DNA of 64,000 nt from an uncultured Psychroserpens sp. (GCA_947489585.1 CANLEE010000008.1:1-64000); one strand, 5' to 3'. Counted from the first letter of the stretch, positions 18,529 to 27,768 are shown. Numbers and translations: made by a program. Notes: generated from the sequence alone by a model not told the origin.

Positions 18529-19440
18529 ATGAAAAACATTATAAAATTATGTGGTGTGATTTGTTTAGCGATGTGCTTTACAGCATGTGAGGATAACAAT
18601 GATCTAGGATTTAGTCCAACAGAAAATGTAGGGTGGATTCAATTTCCAGGAGCTAACCCAGTATCTTTCGACTATAATTTATCATTTGATGTTGGAACAA
18701 GAATTGGAGTTGATATTCAGGTGCCTAGAGTTCAGAATGATTTAACAATTGGTTATAACTTAGTAAGTGTATCTGGATTAGATCCAAATGCTGCTTTTTC
18801 TAATAGTGGGTCAATTGTAAGTCCTGCAGGAGAGACAAGTTATTCCGGGCCAGATAATAATACGGGAAGTAACTACAATTACTTAGCTGAGATTGAGTTC
18901 GATTTTACAGAATTACCTGTATTAACTGAACCAATGGTATTTGATATTGTATTAACATCTACTAGTGATGCTGCAATTGAAGTTGGTTTTAATGATGAAA
19001 AACCAACATCTCAAAGAGTTATTATATGTCCAGCATTAGAGTCTACAGGTGGTTTTGCTTTAGGTGACTATACACTTACTGTACCAACAGGAGCAGGTCC
19101 ATTTGGAGATCAATTTACTGATGGGACTGTAGTGACTTTGACTGAAGGTTCTGGAGGAGCATTTACCAGAGTGTTTCAAGCAGATTACTTACCAGCAATT
19201 GGAGCTGGCTTACCAGTTGTAGATATTGATTTTACATTCGATGTTTCTGGAACTATTATTTCTGGACCAGTTTCAACAGGAGTTGGTTGTGGTGCAGAAA
19301 TTTTACTAGGTGTTGGTGCAGCAGCAGTTTTGCCATGTGGAGATGCAGAAATCATGATTAATCTTATTGACTTTGTTGGAGGTTCAGGAACCTGTGGTCA
19401 AGCGGATATACCAATGACTATTATGCTAACTAAAATTTAA
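18529..19440 (+). CDS. Second surface lipoprotein of the SusCD operon
   Basis: This 303-residue lipoprotein has a lipobox ending CFTAC (C20). Like its upstream neighbour it has an N-terminal beta-sandwich-like region and a C-terminal domain with CP at the domain joint, GDYTLTV, and an ending IPMTIMLTKI that matches the neighbour's NFTLTKI end. This suggests that the two arose by duplication and then diverged strongly. It is the last gene before a perfect hairpin terminator. A surface accessory or binding role is inferred; no enzymatic motif is visible. Confidence 0.85.
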   Translation: MKNIIKLCGVICLAMCFTACEDNNDLGFSPTENVGWIQFPGANPVSFDYNLSFDVGTRIGVDIQVPRVQNDLTIGYNLVSVSGLDPNAAFSNSGSIVSPAGETSYSGPDNNTGSNYNYLAEIEFDFTELPVLTEPMVFDIVLTSTSDAAIEVGFNDEKPTSQRVIICPALESTGGFALGDYTLTVPTGAGPFGDQFTDGTVVTLTEGSGGAFTRVFQADYLPAIGAGLPVVDIDFTFDVSGTIISGPVSTGVGCGAEILLGVGAAAVLPCGDAEIMINLIDFVGGSGTCGQADIPMTIMLTKI

Positions 19441-19564
19441 ATAATTATCTTTTTTCAATAACTCCATAATAGTAGTATAGATTGAGAAAACTTAAAGGGT
19501 TCATGTGGAGTTCCTTATGTTTTTCCTTTTATATAATATAACAGTTAAAAAGATTATTATAAAT

Positions 19565-19593
19565 AAAAGCCTGTAGATGACCTACAGGCTTTT
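19565..19593 (+). terminator. Terminator of the SusCD operon
   Basis: A perfect 12-bp stem (AAAAGCCTGTAG at 19565-19576, complement at 19582-19593) around a 5-nt loop, followed by a T-rich stretch. It lies 125 bp after the last lipoprotein gene and 33 bp before the next gene. Confidence 0.88.
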
Positions 19594-19626
19594 AATTTTA
19601 CTAAATTAATTTAAAATAAAAAAGAC

Positions 19627-20517
19627 ATGTACACTACTAAAATTGGTGTTGTTTTGCTTGCGGTTTCACTCTTTTTAAGCTGTCAGGAAAAAGAAATTCC
19701 TCAAAACACTCACCCTATGTGGTCTCCCGATGGAACTAAATTAGCATTCATAAGTAATAAAATAGGGGTTGAAAATAATAACCCTATTAATTTTGAAGTA
19801 TACACAATGAATGTTGATGGTAGTTCATCTATTATAAGGCATACTTTTAATAAGGCATTTGAATCAGATATTAACTGGTCTCCCGATGGTACTAAGTTAG
19901 CTGTTAAATCTTTTAGTGATAAAAATGATGAGGTATATGTAATTGATTTAAACTCAAAAGAGCAAACAAATATATCGAATCATTCAAATGCTGATGGAAG
20001 CCCAGTTTGGAGTTCAAATAATGAATATTTATATTTTCATTCAGAAAGAGATAATGAGAATGGGGAGTTGTATTCATATAATTTAAAAACAAAAGTAATT
20101 AAACGCTTAACTAATAATAATGATAATGAATATAGTGCGGTTTGGTCACCAGATGGCAAAAATATTGCCTACGTTTCTAATAAAGATGGTGACGATGATA
20201 TTTATATTATGAATATACTTAGTAAAAAAGTAATACAGCTTACAAATAACCCTTTAAGTGATTGGTATCCCCAATGGTCACCAGATGGGAAATCAATTAT
20301 TTTTACATACGGAGATTGGAATACCGATATTTGGGAAATAAGAATTATTAATGTTGATGGAGCAGCTGAAAGTAAGTTAATAGAGCAAACTGATAGTGGT
20401 AACGCAAGTTGGCACCCCGAAGGGACTAAAATAGCCTTTGCTTCTTCAAGATCAGGAAAAGGAGAGATTTATATATATGATTTAACTTCAAAAGCTATTA
20501 AAAAAATAACGAAGTAG
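19627..20517 (+). CDS. TolB-like beta-propeller lipoprotein
   Basis: This 296-residue lipoprotein has a lipobox ending FLSC (C19). Six PD40/WD40-like repeats fill the mature protein: WSPDGTKLAFIS, WSPDGTKLAVKS, WSSNNEYLYFHS, WSPDGKNIAYVS, WSPDGKSIIFTY and WHPEGTKIAFAS. That count fits one complete six-bladed propeller like the C-terminal domain of TolB, without TolB's N-terminal domain. It follows the SusCD terminator, so it is probably a separate transcript, though possibly functionally linked. Protein-protein scaffolding at the envelope is the family's usual role. Confidence 0.88.
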   Translation: MYTTKIGVVLLAVSLFLSCQEKEIPQNTHPMWSPDGTKLAFISNKIGVENNNPINFEVYTMNVDGSSSIIRHTFNKAFESDINWSPDGTKLAVKSFSDKNDEVYVIDLNSKEQTNISNHSNADGSPVWSSNNEYLYFHSERDNENGELYSYNLKTKVIKRLTNNNDNEYSAVWSPDGKNIAYVSNKDGDDDIYIMNILSKKVIQLTNNPLSDWYPQWSPDGKSIIFTYGDWNTDIWEIRIINVDGAAESKLIEQTDSGNASWHPEGTKIAFASSRSGKGEIYIYDLTSKAIKKITK

Positions 20518-20982
20518 TTGATTTTTTGCAAATTTTGAATTGGTTTATAGGTAAGTTGTTCTTTTACATTGTTTTTGATTTTCATAACATCAATTACTAA
20601 TTTTTCTGAAACGATAGTTTCTATTTTAATGTTTCTTCTAAATTATAGTTAGGCTGAATGCCATGTGAGTATGCTGAATAAAATGAAAAGTAGGTTCATC
20701 ACAATTGCAAATATTATAATAAGTTTACGTAAATACTGACCTTTCATCTTTAGCCGGATTATAGTTTTTCTGTAATTGATCTTTTCATTGTATTGAAAAA
20801 CGTTGGTTTTATTTTTATGAATTTTTAATTGTTATTTTTATACAATATTTCAACTTAAATGTATTCGATTGAAATTTCTTTTATCCTAATTTTATCTTAA
20901 ATGCATTGAGTTCATTGGTATTTGATTTAGACAACTTAAATATAGATTCAAGAATATAAAACCATTACTTAAATTATATAAA
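20518..20982. other. 465-bp gap with no supported feature
   Basis: AT-rich sequence between the propeller lipoprotein and the amidohydrolase. I see no reading frame, hairpin terminator, tRNA or repeat that stands out. Confidence 0.5.
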
Positions 20983-22260
20983 ATGAAATCACTATTTACA
21001 CTTTTATTCCTTTTGTTTACGTGTTCACTTTCAGCTCAAAACACCTATTTGCACTGCGGAAAATTAATTGATACTAAAACAGGTAATGTTTTATCAGAAA
21101 AAACAATCGTCGTTTATGGAAATAAAATTATAGCCGTTGAGAATGGTTTTATTAATGCAAAGTCTGCTGAAGACAAAGTCATTGATCTTAAAGATAAAAC
21201 AGTAATGCCAGGACTTATAGATATGCATGTGCATATTGAAAATGAAACAAGTCCTACACGTTATTTGGAGGCGTTCACAAAAAATGATGCCGATGTAGCA
21301 TTCAATGCTGCTGAAATTGCAAAAAGAACATTGTTGTCTGGTTTTACTACAGTTAGAGATCTTGGAGGTAGTGGTGTAAATGTTGCTTTGCGTAATGCTA
21401 TTGGAAAAGGAAAAGTGCCTGGCCCTAGAATTTTTACTGCAGAAAAAGCAATTGGAACAACAGGTGGACATGCAGATCCAACTAACGGAAGAAAGAAAGA
21501 ACTTATGGGAGATCCTGGCCCAGCTGAAGGTGTTATTAATAGTCCTGAAGATGCTAGAAAAGCAGTTAGGCAACGCTATAAAAATGGAGCAGATCTCATA
21601 AAAATTACAGCAACTGGCGGTGTTTTGAGTGTGGCGAAAAATGGTCAAAATGCACAGTTTACTCAAGAAGAAGTTAATGAAATTGTGAAAACAGCTAAAG
21701 AATATGGAATGGTCGTTGCAGCTCATGCTCATGGAAAAGAAGGGATGAAACGAGCTGTATTAGCTGGTGTTCAAACTATAGAGCATGGCTCTTTTATGGA
21801 TAACGAAGTTGCTGCATTAATGAAACAACATAATACGTATTTGGTACCAACACTTTCTGCAGGGCGCTATGTAGAAGAGAAAGCTAAAATTCCAAATTAT
21901 TATCCTCCAGTAATCCTACCTAAAATTACGAGCACAATGGCAATTCTTGATAGAACTATTGAAATGGTTATTAGGGAAGGTGTTCCTATAGCTTTTGGAA
22001 CTGATGCTGGTGTATTTCCTCATGGAGAAAATGCCAAAGAATTTGTTTATATGGTTGATGCTGGATGGTCACCAATGTTCTCTTTGCAAAGCGCCACAAT
22101 AACAAATGCGATGTTATTAGATATGGAAGATGAATTGGGTGAAATAAAAGAAGGGTTTATTGCTGATATCATAGCCGTAGATCAAGATCCTACCAAAAAT
22201 ATTTCTACTATGGAGAATGTCGTTTTCGTAATGAAAGAAGGTAAGGTTTACAAGAGATAA
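20983..22260 (+). CDS. Secreted prolidase-like metal-dependent amidohydrolase
   Basis: This 425-residue enzyme has a signal peptide (1-19, ending LSAQ) and an amidohydrolase-superfamily barrel. The metal ligands are visible: HxH at H82 and H84, K207 (the likely carboxylated lysine) in LIKITATGG, H248/H250 in AAHAH, H268 in IEHGS, and D341 in FGTDAG. This pattern is that of the Xaa-Pro dipeptidase/imidazolonepropionase-related subgroup (COG1228), many of which cleave Xaa-Pro or Xaa-Arg/Lys dipeptides. The periplasmic location and proximity to the SusCD locus suggest processing of imported peptides. The substrate is not fixed by sequence. Confidence 0.9.
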   Translation: MKSLFTLLFLLFTCSLSAQNTYLHCGKLIDTKTGNVLSEKTIVVYGNKIIAVENGFINAKSAEDKVIDLKDKTVMPGLIDMHVHIENETSPTRYLEAFTKNDADVAFNAAEIAKRTLLSGFTTVRDLGGSGVNVALRNAIGKGKVPGPRIFTAEKAIGTTGGHADPTNGRKKELMGDPGPAEGVINSPEDARKAVRQRYKNGADLIKITATGGVLSVAKNGQNAQFTQEEVNEIVKTAKEYGMVVAAHAHGKEGMKRAVLAGVQTIEHGSFMDNEVAALMKQHNTYLVPTLSAGRYVEEKAKIPNYYPPVILPKITSTMAILDRTIEMVIREGVPIAFGTDAGVFPHGENAKEFVYMVDAGWSPMFSLQSATITNAMLLDMEDELGEIKEGFIADIIAVDQDPTKNISTMENVVFVMKEGKVYKR

Positions 22261-22625
22261 ATTATAAACTCACTAACAATCGTAAGTTTTGAATAAAAAC
22301 TGTAAAGTATTATAAACATTAACCTTAAAAGCAAACTAAAGTCTTTTTTTTGCTTTGTAGCTCATAAGATTAGTGACTAGTAAATCTTCTAAACATGGTA
22401 TAAGTTCTATTACACTTTGTCTATATGGTTGAGTTTTTTGAATTAGTCTTCAAAATTGCTAAGGCACCTATATTATAGAATTACATTAATAAGTCTCAAA
22501 GAGGGTTTTATTAACTTAGCCCTAGCTTCTGTTAGTTAGGAATGAGCTATGTTCTCATTAATGTGCATGTCTATCACATGATGAGTTTTAGGTGATCTAA
22601 TAAATAAAATTCTTTTTGAGCTTTT
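22261..22625. other. Convergent gap with a copy of the susC-upstream dyad
   Basis: This 365-bp gap lies between convergent genes. AAAGCAAA at 22328-22335 and TTTGCTTT at 22349-22356 can pair around a T-rich loop and may serve as a weak terminator. A 20-bp dyad at 22436-22455 nearly matches that at 13028-13047. No gene is visible. Confidence 0.4.
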
Positions 22626-23123
22626 TTATGCCGTTTGTTTTTTCTTCTTTGAAAATAGTGTTGCATATAATAATACAATCATTCCAAATGTAACAGACAT
22701 ATCTGCGATGTTAAAAATGCCTGTTTTAAACACTCCTCCAAAATCTAAATGAAAGAAATCAGTAACTTGATTAAAAGCAATGCGGTCAAAAATATTTGCA
22801 ATACCACCTCCAGCAATACAACTGAGCGCTATAACACTTAATTTGTCTAAAGTTTTATTTGTAATGATATAGTAAATCAAATAGATAAGAACAAGTGTTG
22901 GGAGAATTAATAAAAGTAATAAACGTAAGGTGTCATTCATATCACTACCCATTCCTAAAAAGGCACCTTTGTTTTCGACATATTGCATTATAAATGTGTC
23001 ACCAATCAATTGTTTTGTTTCACCATAAGCAAAATTGGCACGGACCAAAACTTTAGAAATTTGGTCGATAGTTATATTAAAGGCTATAATTAAAATTATA
23101 CCCACATTCCTTGATAATTTCAT
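22626..23123 (-). CDS. lspA: Lipoprotein signal peptidase (signal peptidase II)
   Basis: This 165-residue membrane aspartyl protease cleaves the signal peptide of diacylglyceryl-modified prolipoproteins. Four transmembrane segments are visible. The catalytic aspartates are D113 in IANIFDR and D141 in FNIADMSV, both in family context, along with NKGAFLGMG (51-59). The many lipoproteins in this window are its likely substrates. It is 5 bp downstream of fabD, so the two are co-transcribed. Confidence 0.95.
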   Translation of the reverse strand: MKLSRNVGIILIIAFNITIDQISKVLVRANFAYGETKQLIGDTFIMQYVENKGAFLGMGSDMNDTLRLLLLLILPTLVLIYLIYYIITNKTLDKLSVIALSCIAGGGIANIFDRIAFNQVTDFFHLDFGGVFKTGIFNIADMSVTFGMIVLLYATLFSKKKKQTA

Positions 23124-23128
23124 GTAAA

Positions 23129-24022
23129 CTATGCGTTAGATTCTAAAGTTGCTGAGGCTGTTTCTGCTTCTCTATTGATTTTTTTAACTAATCCCTGTAA
23201 TACTTTTCCTGGGCCAACTTCCGTAAAGTGCGAAGCGCCATCAGTAATCATTTGTTGTACAGATTGCGTCCAACGAACAGGAGCAGTTAGTTGAGAAATT
23301 AAGTTAGCTTTGATTTCGTTTTCATCAACGACAGCTGAGGCGGATACATTTTGATAAATGGGGCAGTTTGGTTTACTAAATAACGTATTTTCAATTGCTG
23401 CTGCTAATTCTTCACGGGCTGGTTCCATCATAGGTGAATGAAATGCACCACCAACAGGAAGTACTAAAGCACGACGTGCGCCTTCCTCTTTTAAAGTTTC
23501 ACAAGCTTTATTAATAGCGTCAATTTCTCCAGAAATCACTAATTGCCCCGGACAGTTATAATTTGCAGCAACAACGACTCCTTCAGTTGTAGCGCAAACT
23601 TTTTCAACGATATCATCATCTAACCCCAAAACAGCTGCCATAGTACTTGGTTGTAATTCACAAGCTTTTTGCATTGCTAGTGCGCGTTGAGATACTAGCT
23701 TTAATCCGTCTTCAAAGGTTAATGTTCCGTTGGCAACCAATGCTGAAAATTCACCTAGTGAATGACCTGCAACCATATCTGGTTTAAAACTATCACCTAA
23801 TGTTTTTGCTAAAATTACAGAGTGTAAAAAGATAGCAGGTTGTGTGACTTTAGTCTCTTTAAGATCTTCAGCAGAACCTTCAAACATAATGTCAGTAATA
23901 GAAAAACCAAGAATGTCATTAGCTTTTTCAAATAACTCTTGAGCTAAAGGTGAGTTTTCGTATAAATCAAGACCCATTCCTGAGAACTGAGCACCTTGCC
24001 CTGGAAAAATATATGCGTTCAT
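23129..24022 (-). CDS. fabD: Malonyl-CoA:ACP transacylase
   Basis: This 297-residue enzyme moves malonyl groups from CoA to acyl carrier protein for fatty acid synthesis. The N-terminal FPGQGAQ (6-12), the nucleophile S88 in AGHSLGE, and the catalytic His in GAFHSPMM (about 198) are all present. I chose the ATG at 24022 (MNAYIFPGQ); two other starts lie 6 and 9 bp upstream. CAAAAATA at 24043-24050 reads as TATTTTTG on the minus strand, a good -7 element without a clear TTG partner. It is followed closely by lspA. Confidence 0.95.
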   Translation of the reverse strand: MNAYIFPGQGAQFSGMGLDLYENSPLAQELFEKANDILGFSITDIMFEGSAEDLKETKVTQPAIFLHSVILAKTLGDSFKPDMVAGHSLGEFSALVANGTLTFEDGLKLVSQRALAMQKACELQPSTMAAVLGLDDDIVEKVCATTEGVVVAANYNCPGQLVISGEIDAINKACETLKEEGARRALVLPVGGAFHSPMMEPAREELAAAIENTLFSKPNCPIYQNVSASAVVDENEIKANLISQLTAPVRWTQSVQQMITDGASHFTEVGPGKVLQGLVKKINREAETASATLESNA

Positions 24023-24098
24023 TGTCATCAAATTTTATGCGACAAAAATAGGAATAATATCTTAATGATTTACTGTTGCTATAGAAGTCTAACGAAAT

Positions 24099-25658
24099 CT
24101 ATAAATGCCCTGTTGCAGCTTCAGCACATCGTTCGCCATCCATAGCGGCAGAAACAATTCCGCCAGCATAACCACCACCTTCTCCACAAGGGAACAAATT
24201 TGAAATTTCTGGATGCGCTAAATTATCTTTTCTAGGAATGTTTACAGGAGAAGAAGTTCGAGATTCTACACCAATAATGTTGGCTTCAGAAGTGTAATAA
24301 CCCTTCATTTTTTCTCCAAAAGCTTTAAATCCTTTTCGAAGTGAACCTCCAATAAGTTTTGGGAAAAGAGAATGTAAAGGTGCCGATTTTAATCCGGGCT
24401 GGTAAGATGTAGGATTCAAATCTGAAGACAAGTTGCCTTCAACAAAATCAGTAAGGCGTTGGGCAGGCGCTGTTTGTGTTCGCCCTCCAGCTGTAAAGGC
24501 TAATCGTTCTATGTCTTTTTGGTATGCTAGTCCTTTTAATGCTCCATGATGTTCGTATTTGTAAAGGTCTTTATCCGAATTAATTTCAACAACAATCCCA
24601 GAGTTGGCATATTCATTATTTCTTTTGGATGGTGACATACCATTAACAACAACTTCACCATTGGCTGTAGCAGCTGGAACTATAAAACCTCCAGGACACA
24701 TGCAAAAGGAATAGACACCTCTATTATTAACTTGTTGTACCAAACTATAAGCAGCTGCAGGTAATAATTCGTCACGCTTTTCACCTCTGCAATGGTACTG
24801 AATACCATCTATAATATCTTGTGGATGCTCAACTCTTACTCCCATGGCAAAAGACTTTGCTTTAAGTTGAATATTTTTATCATGCAACAAATAATAGATG
24901 TCACGAGCCGAATGCCCTGTTGCTAAAATAACCTTATCGACATCTAGTTCATTTCCGTTTTGTAATGTGATAGATTTTATTTTATGCTTATCAATATTAA
25001 AATCTGTGACACGTGTTTCGAAGTGTATTTCGCCGCCAAATTTTAAAATTGTTTCCCGAATATTTGTTACCACTTTTGGTAGCTTGTTAGTGCCAATGTG
25101 GGGATGGGCATCAACCAGAATTTGATCTGTAGCACCATGATATACTAAGTTTTCAAATATTTTCCTTACATCACCACGCTTGAGGCTTCTAGTGTATAAT
25201 TTTCCGTCACTATAAGTACCAGCTCCACCTTCACCAAAACAGTAGTTAGAATCTTCATTGACAAAATGGTCTTGATTGATGGCTTTTAAATCACGTCGTC
25301 TATCCTGAACATTTTTGCCGCGTTCAAGAACAATTGGCTTATAACCAAGTTCGACACATCGTAAAGCAGCATACATTCCCGCAGGACCAAAACCGATAAT
25401 GTGAATGGGTTTGGCATTGGATACATCTTTATAATCAAAGGTGTATGTGGAATCCTCAGAAGGTTGTTCATTAATATAAATCTCGACTTTATAGTTTAAA
25501 ATGATTCGTTTTTTTCTAGCGTCTATCGATTTCCGAAGTACTTTTACTGCGGAAATATCTTCTTTTTTGACATTTAAAAATTGTGAGGCTTTGTAGACCA
25601 AAATGTCAGCTTGTCTTTCTTCATGAAGTGTAATGCGAAGTTGAAGTTGTTTGATCAT
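24099..25658 (-). CDS. COG2509-type FAD-dependent oxidoreductase
   Basis: This 519-residue flavoprotein belongs to the uncharacterised FAD-dependent dehydrogenase family. An N-terminal domain of about 80 residues precedes the FAD-binding HIIGFGPAGM (GFGPAG at 89-94). The family hallmarks CFGEGGAGTYSDGKL and the C-terminal FPCGEGGGYAGGIVSAAMDG are present. It is soluble, and its substrate is unknown across the family. It is a single gene with no obvious operon partner: the next gene upstream is 28 bp away but encodes an unrelated secreted protein. I am sure of the family and not of any reaction. Confidence 0.9.
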   Translation of the reverse strand: MIKQLQLRITLHEERQADILVYKASQFLNVKKEDISAVKVLRKSIDARKKRIILNYKVEIYINEQPSEDSTYTFDYKDVSNAKPIHIIGFGPAGMYAALRCVELGYKPIVLERGKNVQDRRRDLKAINQDHFVNEDSNYCFGEGGAGTYSDGKLYTRSLKRGDVRKIFENLVYHGATDQILVDAHPHIGTNKLPKVVTNIRETILKFGGEIHFETRVTDFNIDKHKIKSITLQNGNELDVDKVILATGHSARDIYYLLHDKNIQLKAKSFAMGVRVEHPQDIIDGIQYHCRGEKRDELLPAAAYSLVQQVNNRGVYSFCMCPGGFIVPAATANGEVVVNGMSPSKRNNEYANSGIVVEINSDKDLYKYEHHGALKGLAYQKDIERLAFTAGGRTQTAPAQRLTDFVEGNLSSDLNPTSYQPGLKSAPLHSLFPKLIGGSLRKGFKAFGEKMKGYYTSEANIIGVESRTSSPVNIPRKDNLAHPEISNLFPCGEGGGYAGGIVSAAMDGERCAEAATGHL

Positions 25659-25686
25659 GGTGTAAACTTAGTGAATAGATAATATA

Positions 25687-26217
25687 TCAAAGTTCAAATT
25701 GAAGAAAAAATTGATACATAGAGATATCATTTATACTATTAAAATTAAGTTGAGATAAAAACCCGAAACGTGTTCGTTTGGAAGTCAAAAACATGAGTTT
25801 TGCACGTATTGGGATATTTAGATTAGCACCTTGATCACTGTTTTTAAGTTTGGTTTGCTCTAGATAGCCAATTCCTGAAAAAATATCAAAGATCACATCA
25901 TCTATAATTTGAAACTCTCTTCCATATAGAATATTTATATCCGCAAAAGAATGAATTGTGTTTTTTAAAATATCATTTTCATTTAAAATTCCAGAACCAA
26001 GAGCAAAGCTTGAAGCTAACAAATGTTTATCAATTTGAAAAGTCAATTGAAAAGATGCAGATATGCTAGATTTCCCTTTTAATTTTTCAAGCTTATAAAA
26101 GCCTATAGCATGGGAGTGCGATTTAAATTGAAAACCGGATTTATCATCTTTGGAAGTTGTTTCTTGAGAAAAAGTAAAGCAAGTAAAAAATAGGACTACG
26201 ATTAATATGATTTTCAT
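25687..26217 (-). CDS. Secreted protein of unknown function
   Basis: This 176-residue protein has a signal peptide (about 1-17, ending CFTFSQ). The mature part has alternating hydrophobic strands, IDKHLLASSFALGSG and IFSGIGYLEQTKL among them, and ends in an aromatic FQLEL-like C-terminus (FFLQFEL), which suggests a small outer-membrane beta-barrel. No enzyme motif is visible. It sits 4 bp downstream of the DHFR fusion gene, so it is likely co-transcribed with it, but I see no functional connection. Confidence 0.8.
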   Translation of the reverse strand: MKIILIVVLFFTCFTFSQETTSKDDKSGFQFKSHSHAIGFYKLEKLKGKSSISASFQLTFQIDKHLLASSFALGSGILNENDILKNTIHSFADINILYGREFQIIDDVIFDIFSGIGYLEQTKLKNSDQGANLNIPIRAKLMFLTSKRTRFGFLSQLNFNSINDISMYQFFLQFEL

Positions 26218-26221
26218 AAAG

Positions 26222-27151
26222 TTATTTTTTCATATACGTTAAAAACGTAAAAGAAAATTCATGTTTCTCATCTTTTTCATGAAACTCACTTTTGGTTTCT
26301 TTCCAAATTGACGTATCAATTTCTGGAAAAAAAGTATCTGCATTCTCAAAGCTGTGATGCACACGAGTGATTTCAATTTTATCTGCTAAGGCCATCGACT
26401 GCTTATAGATTTCACCACCTCCAATGATAAATGGTTGTTTGTCATTGCGAGCTGCATCAAGTGCATCTTCCATAGAGTTAACCACAATAACCCCATCTGG
26501 GACTTTATAATGCTCTTGTCTTGTAATGACGATATGTATTCGGTTGGGTAGGGGTTTAGGAAAACTCTCAAAAGTTTTGCGTCCCATAATAATATGATGA
26601 CCATTGGTTAGTGATTTAAAGCGTTTAAGGTCATCACTTAAATGCCAAATGAGATCATTGTCTTTACCAATAGCATTATTTTCACCAGCCGCTACAATGA
26701 TAGTTAACTCAGATTTTTTTTTTTGATTTGAAGCCGAACGTTCTAAAGTTTCATTATAGGCTTGTGTTTTGGCTATTTCAGTCTCTTCTTTTAAAAATTG
26801 TTGTTTGAGTTTTTCTATACGTAACTGTTGTTTTGCAACCAATGCTTCTCTTTGCTGGTCTTCCCAATCTTTACCCATAAAACTGTGCGTGATAAAAACA
26901 CTCACAAAATGATAGATAAAGAGTGCCAACCATAATACAATAGCAATAACAAACCAGTCCAATCCAGCAATCTTTATGTCCTTCCCAATACCTAGAATTG
27001 TATTAGCAAGTATTAATATTACAGAACCTATTAAAAATACCACAAAGTGCACGTAGACACGCTTTTTTTGTTTGATACGTTTTTCGGCGTATTTAATTAA
27101 AGCTAATTGTTCTTTATCAATCTGTGGAGTGGGTTTCTTTTTTCCGAACAT
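26222..27151 (-). CDS. folA: Dihydrofolate reductase fused to an N-terminal 2TM domain
   Basis: This 309-residue fusion begins with a 2TM domain (transmembrane segments about 33-54 and 65-88, typical FMGKDWEDQQ after them), continues with a charged coiled-coil linker (about 100-147), and ends in a complete DHFR (149-309). The DHFR part shows IIVAAGENNAIGKDNDLIWHL, catalytic D174 (E. coli D27 equivalent), IIMGRKTFES and FIIGGGEIY, so it should reduce dihydrofolate with NADPH. The frame is continuous, with no stop or frameshift at the junction. Membrane tethering of a normally soluble enzyme is unusual. thyA lies about 0.7 kb away on the same strand, separated by the CBM48 gene. Confidence 0.92.
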   Translation of the reverse strand: MFGKKKPTPQIDKEQLALIKYAEKRIKQKKRVYVHFVVFLIGSVILILANTILGIGKDIKIAGLDWFVIAIVLWLALFIYHFVSVFITHSFMGKDWEDQQREALVAKQQLRIEKLKQQFLKEETEIAKTQAYNETLERSASNQKKKSELTIIVAAGENNAIGKDNDLIWHLSDDLKRFKSLTNGHHIIMGRKTFESFPKPLPNRIHIVITRQEHYKVPDGVIVVNSMEDALDAARNDKQPFIIGGGEIYKQSMALADKIEITRVHHSFENADTFFPEIDTSIWKETKSEFHEKDEKHEFSFTFLTYMKK

Positions 27152-27188
27152 AAATCAAAAATTTCTAATTGTAAAGTTAATCTTTTTA

Positions 27189-27246
27189 ACGCAAACGTTG
27201 TAATTATTTTTTTCTTATAAAAACAAAAAACTACGCAAACGTTGTA
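27189..27246. promoter_or_regulatory. Pair of identical LacI/PurR-like 14-mers
   Basis: ACGCAAACGTTGTA occurs at 27189-27202 and again at 27233-27246, 44 bp apart, in the region between the divergent DHFR-fusion and CBM48 genes. The core GCAAACGTT resembles operators of LacI-family regulators (compare the PurR/CcpA-like GCAAACGTTTGC). The two-site arrangement on about four helical turns would suit cooperative or looping repression. The regulator is not in the window. Confidence 0.5.
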
Positions 27247-27448
27247 GGTTGTAACTTAATGAAAATCAGTTGTTAGTATCTGTAATTCAAGTTGCGAATC
27301 TCACAAATTTAGTAAGTGTATTTTCAATATTTTAAATAATTGTAACTGCAATTTTATCAAAATGATAATTCTTTCATTTCTAGTGCAGTATTCGTTTGAG
27401 TCTGAAAAATTCTTTTATACATTTGACCACAAATTAATTCATATTATT

Positions 27449-27748
27449 ATGGCAATTAAAAAGCAATATTTAAAGAGCAAGCCAGTATGTAAGGTTACAT
27501 TTTCTGTGCCTGCTGAAGAAGCAAAAAAAGTAACAGTAGTTGGTACATTCAACGAATGGAACCAAAAGAAAGCTGTTGCATTAAAGAAATTAAAAAACGG
27601 TACTTTCAAAGGAACTGTAGATTTAGAAAAAGACAACTCATATGAGTTTAGATATGTAGTAGATGGTCAATGGGTAAACGATGACCAGGCCGATGCTTAT
27701 GCATGGAGCGATTTTGCTGCAGCCGATAATGGTGTTCTAAATGTATAA
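27449..27748 (+). CDS. Stand-alone CBM48/AMPK-beta-like glycogen-binding domain protein
   Basis: This 99-residue protein consists of a single isoamylase N-terminal/CBM48-like immunoglobulin fold: VTVVGTFNEWN (about 28-38), the LKNGTFKGTV strand and YEFRYVVDGQWVNDDQAD (about 62-79). I chose the ATG at 27449 because the upstream in-frame ATG at 27362 adds a 29-residue tail with no homology feel. Free-standing copies are common in Bacteroidota and are presumed to bind alpha-glucans or act as a scaffold. A pair of LacI-like sites lies about 200 bp upstream, and a perfect terminator follows. Confidence 0.9.
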   Translation: MAIKKQYLKSKPVCKVTFSVPAEEAKKVTVVGTFNEWNQKKAVALKKLKNGTFKGTVDLEKDNSYEFRYVVDGQWVNDDQADAYAWSDFAAADNGVLNV

Positions 27749-27768
27749 TTACCGTTGTTAATGACACA

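Noticed and set aside
13118..19440. Polysaccharide utilisation locus
   Set aside because: No glycoside hydrolase, polysaccharide lyase or sulfatase is present near the SusC/SusD pair.
21094..21732. 212-codon minus-strand frame inside the amidohydrolase gene
   Set aside because: The plus-strand frame has all metal ligands and a signal peptide; the antisense product is Cys/Phe/Ser-rich without any motif.
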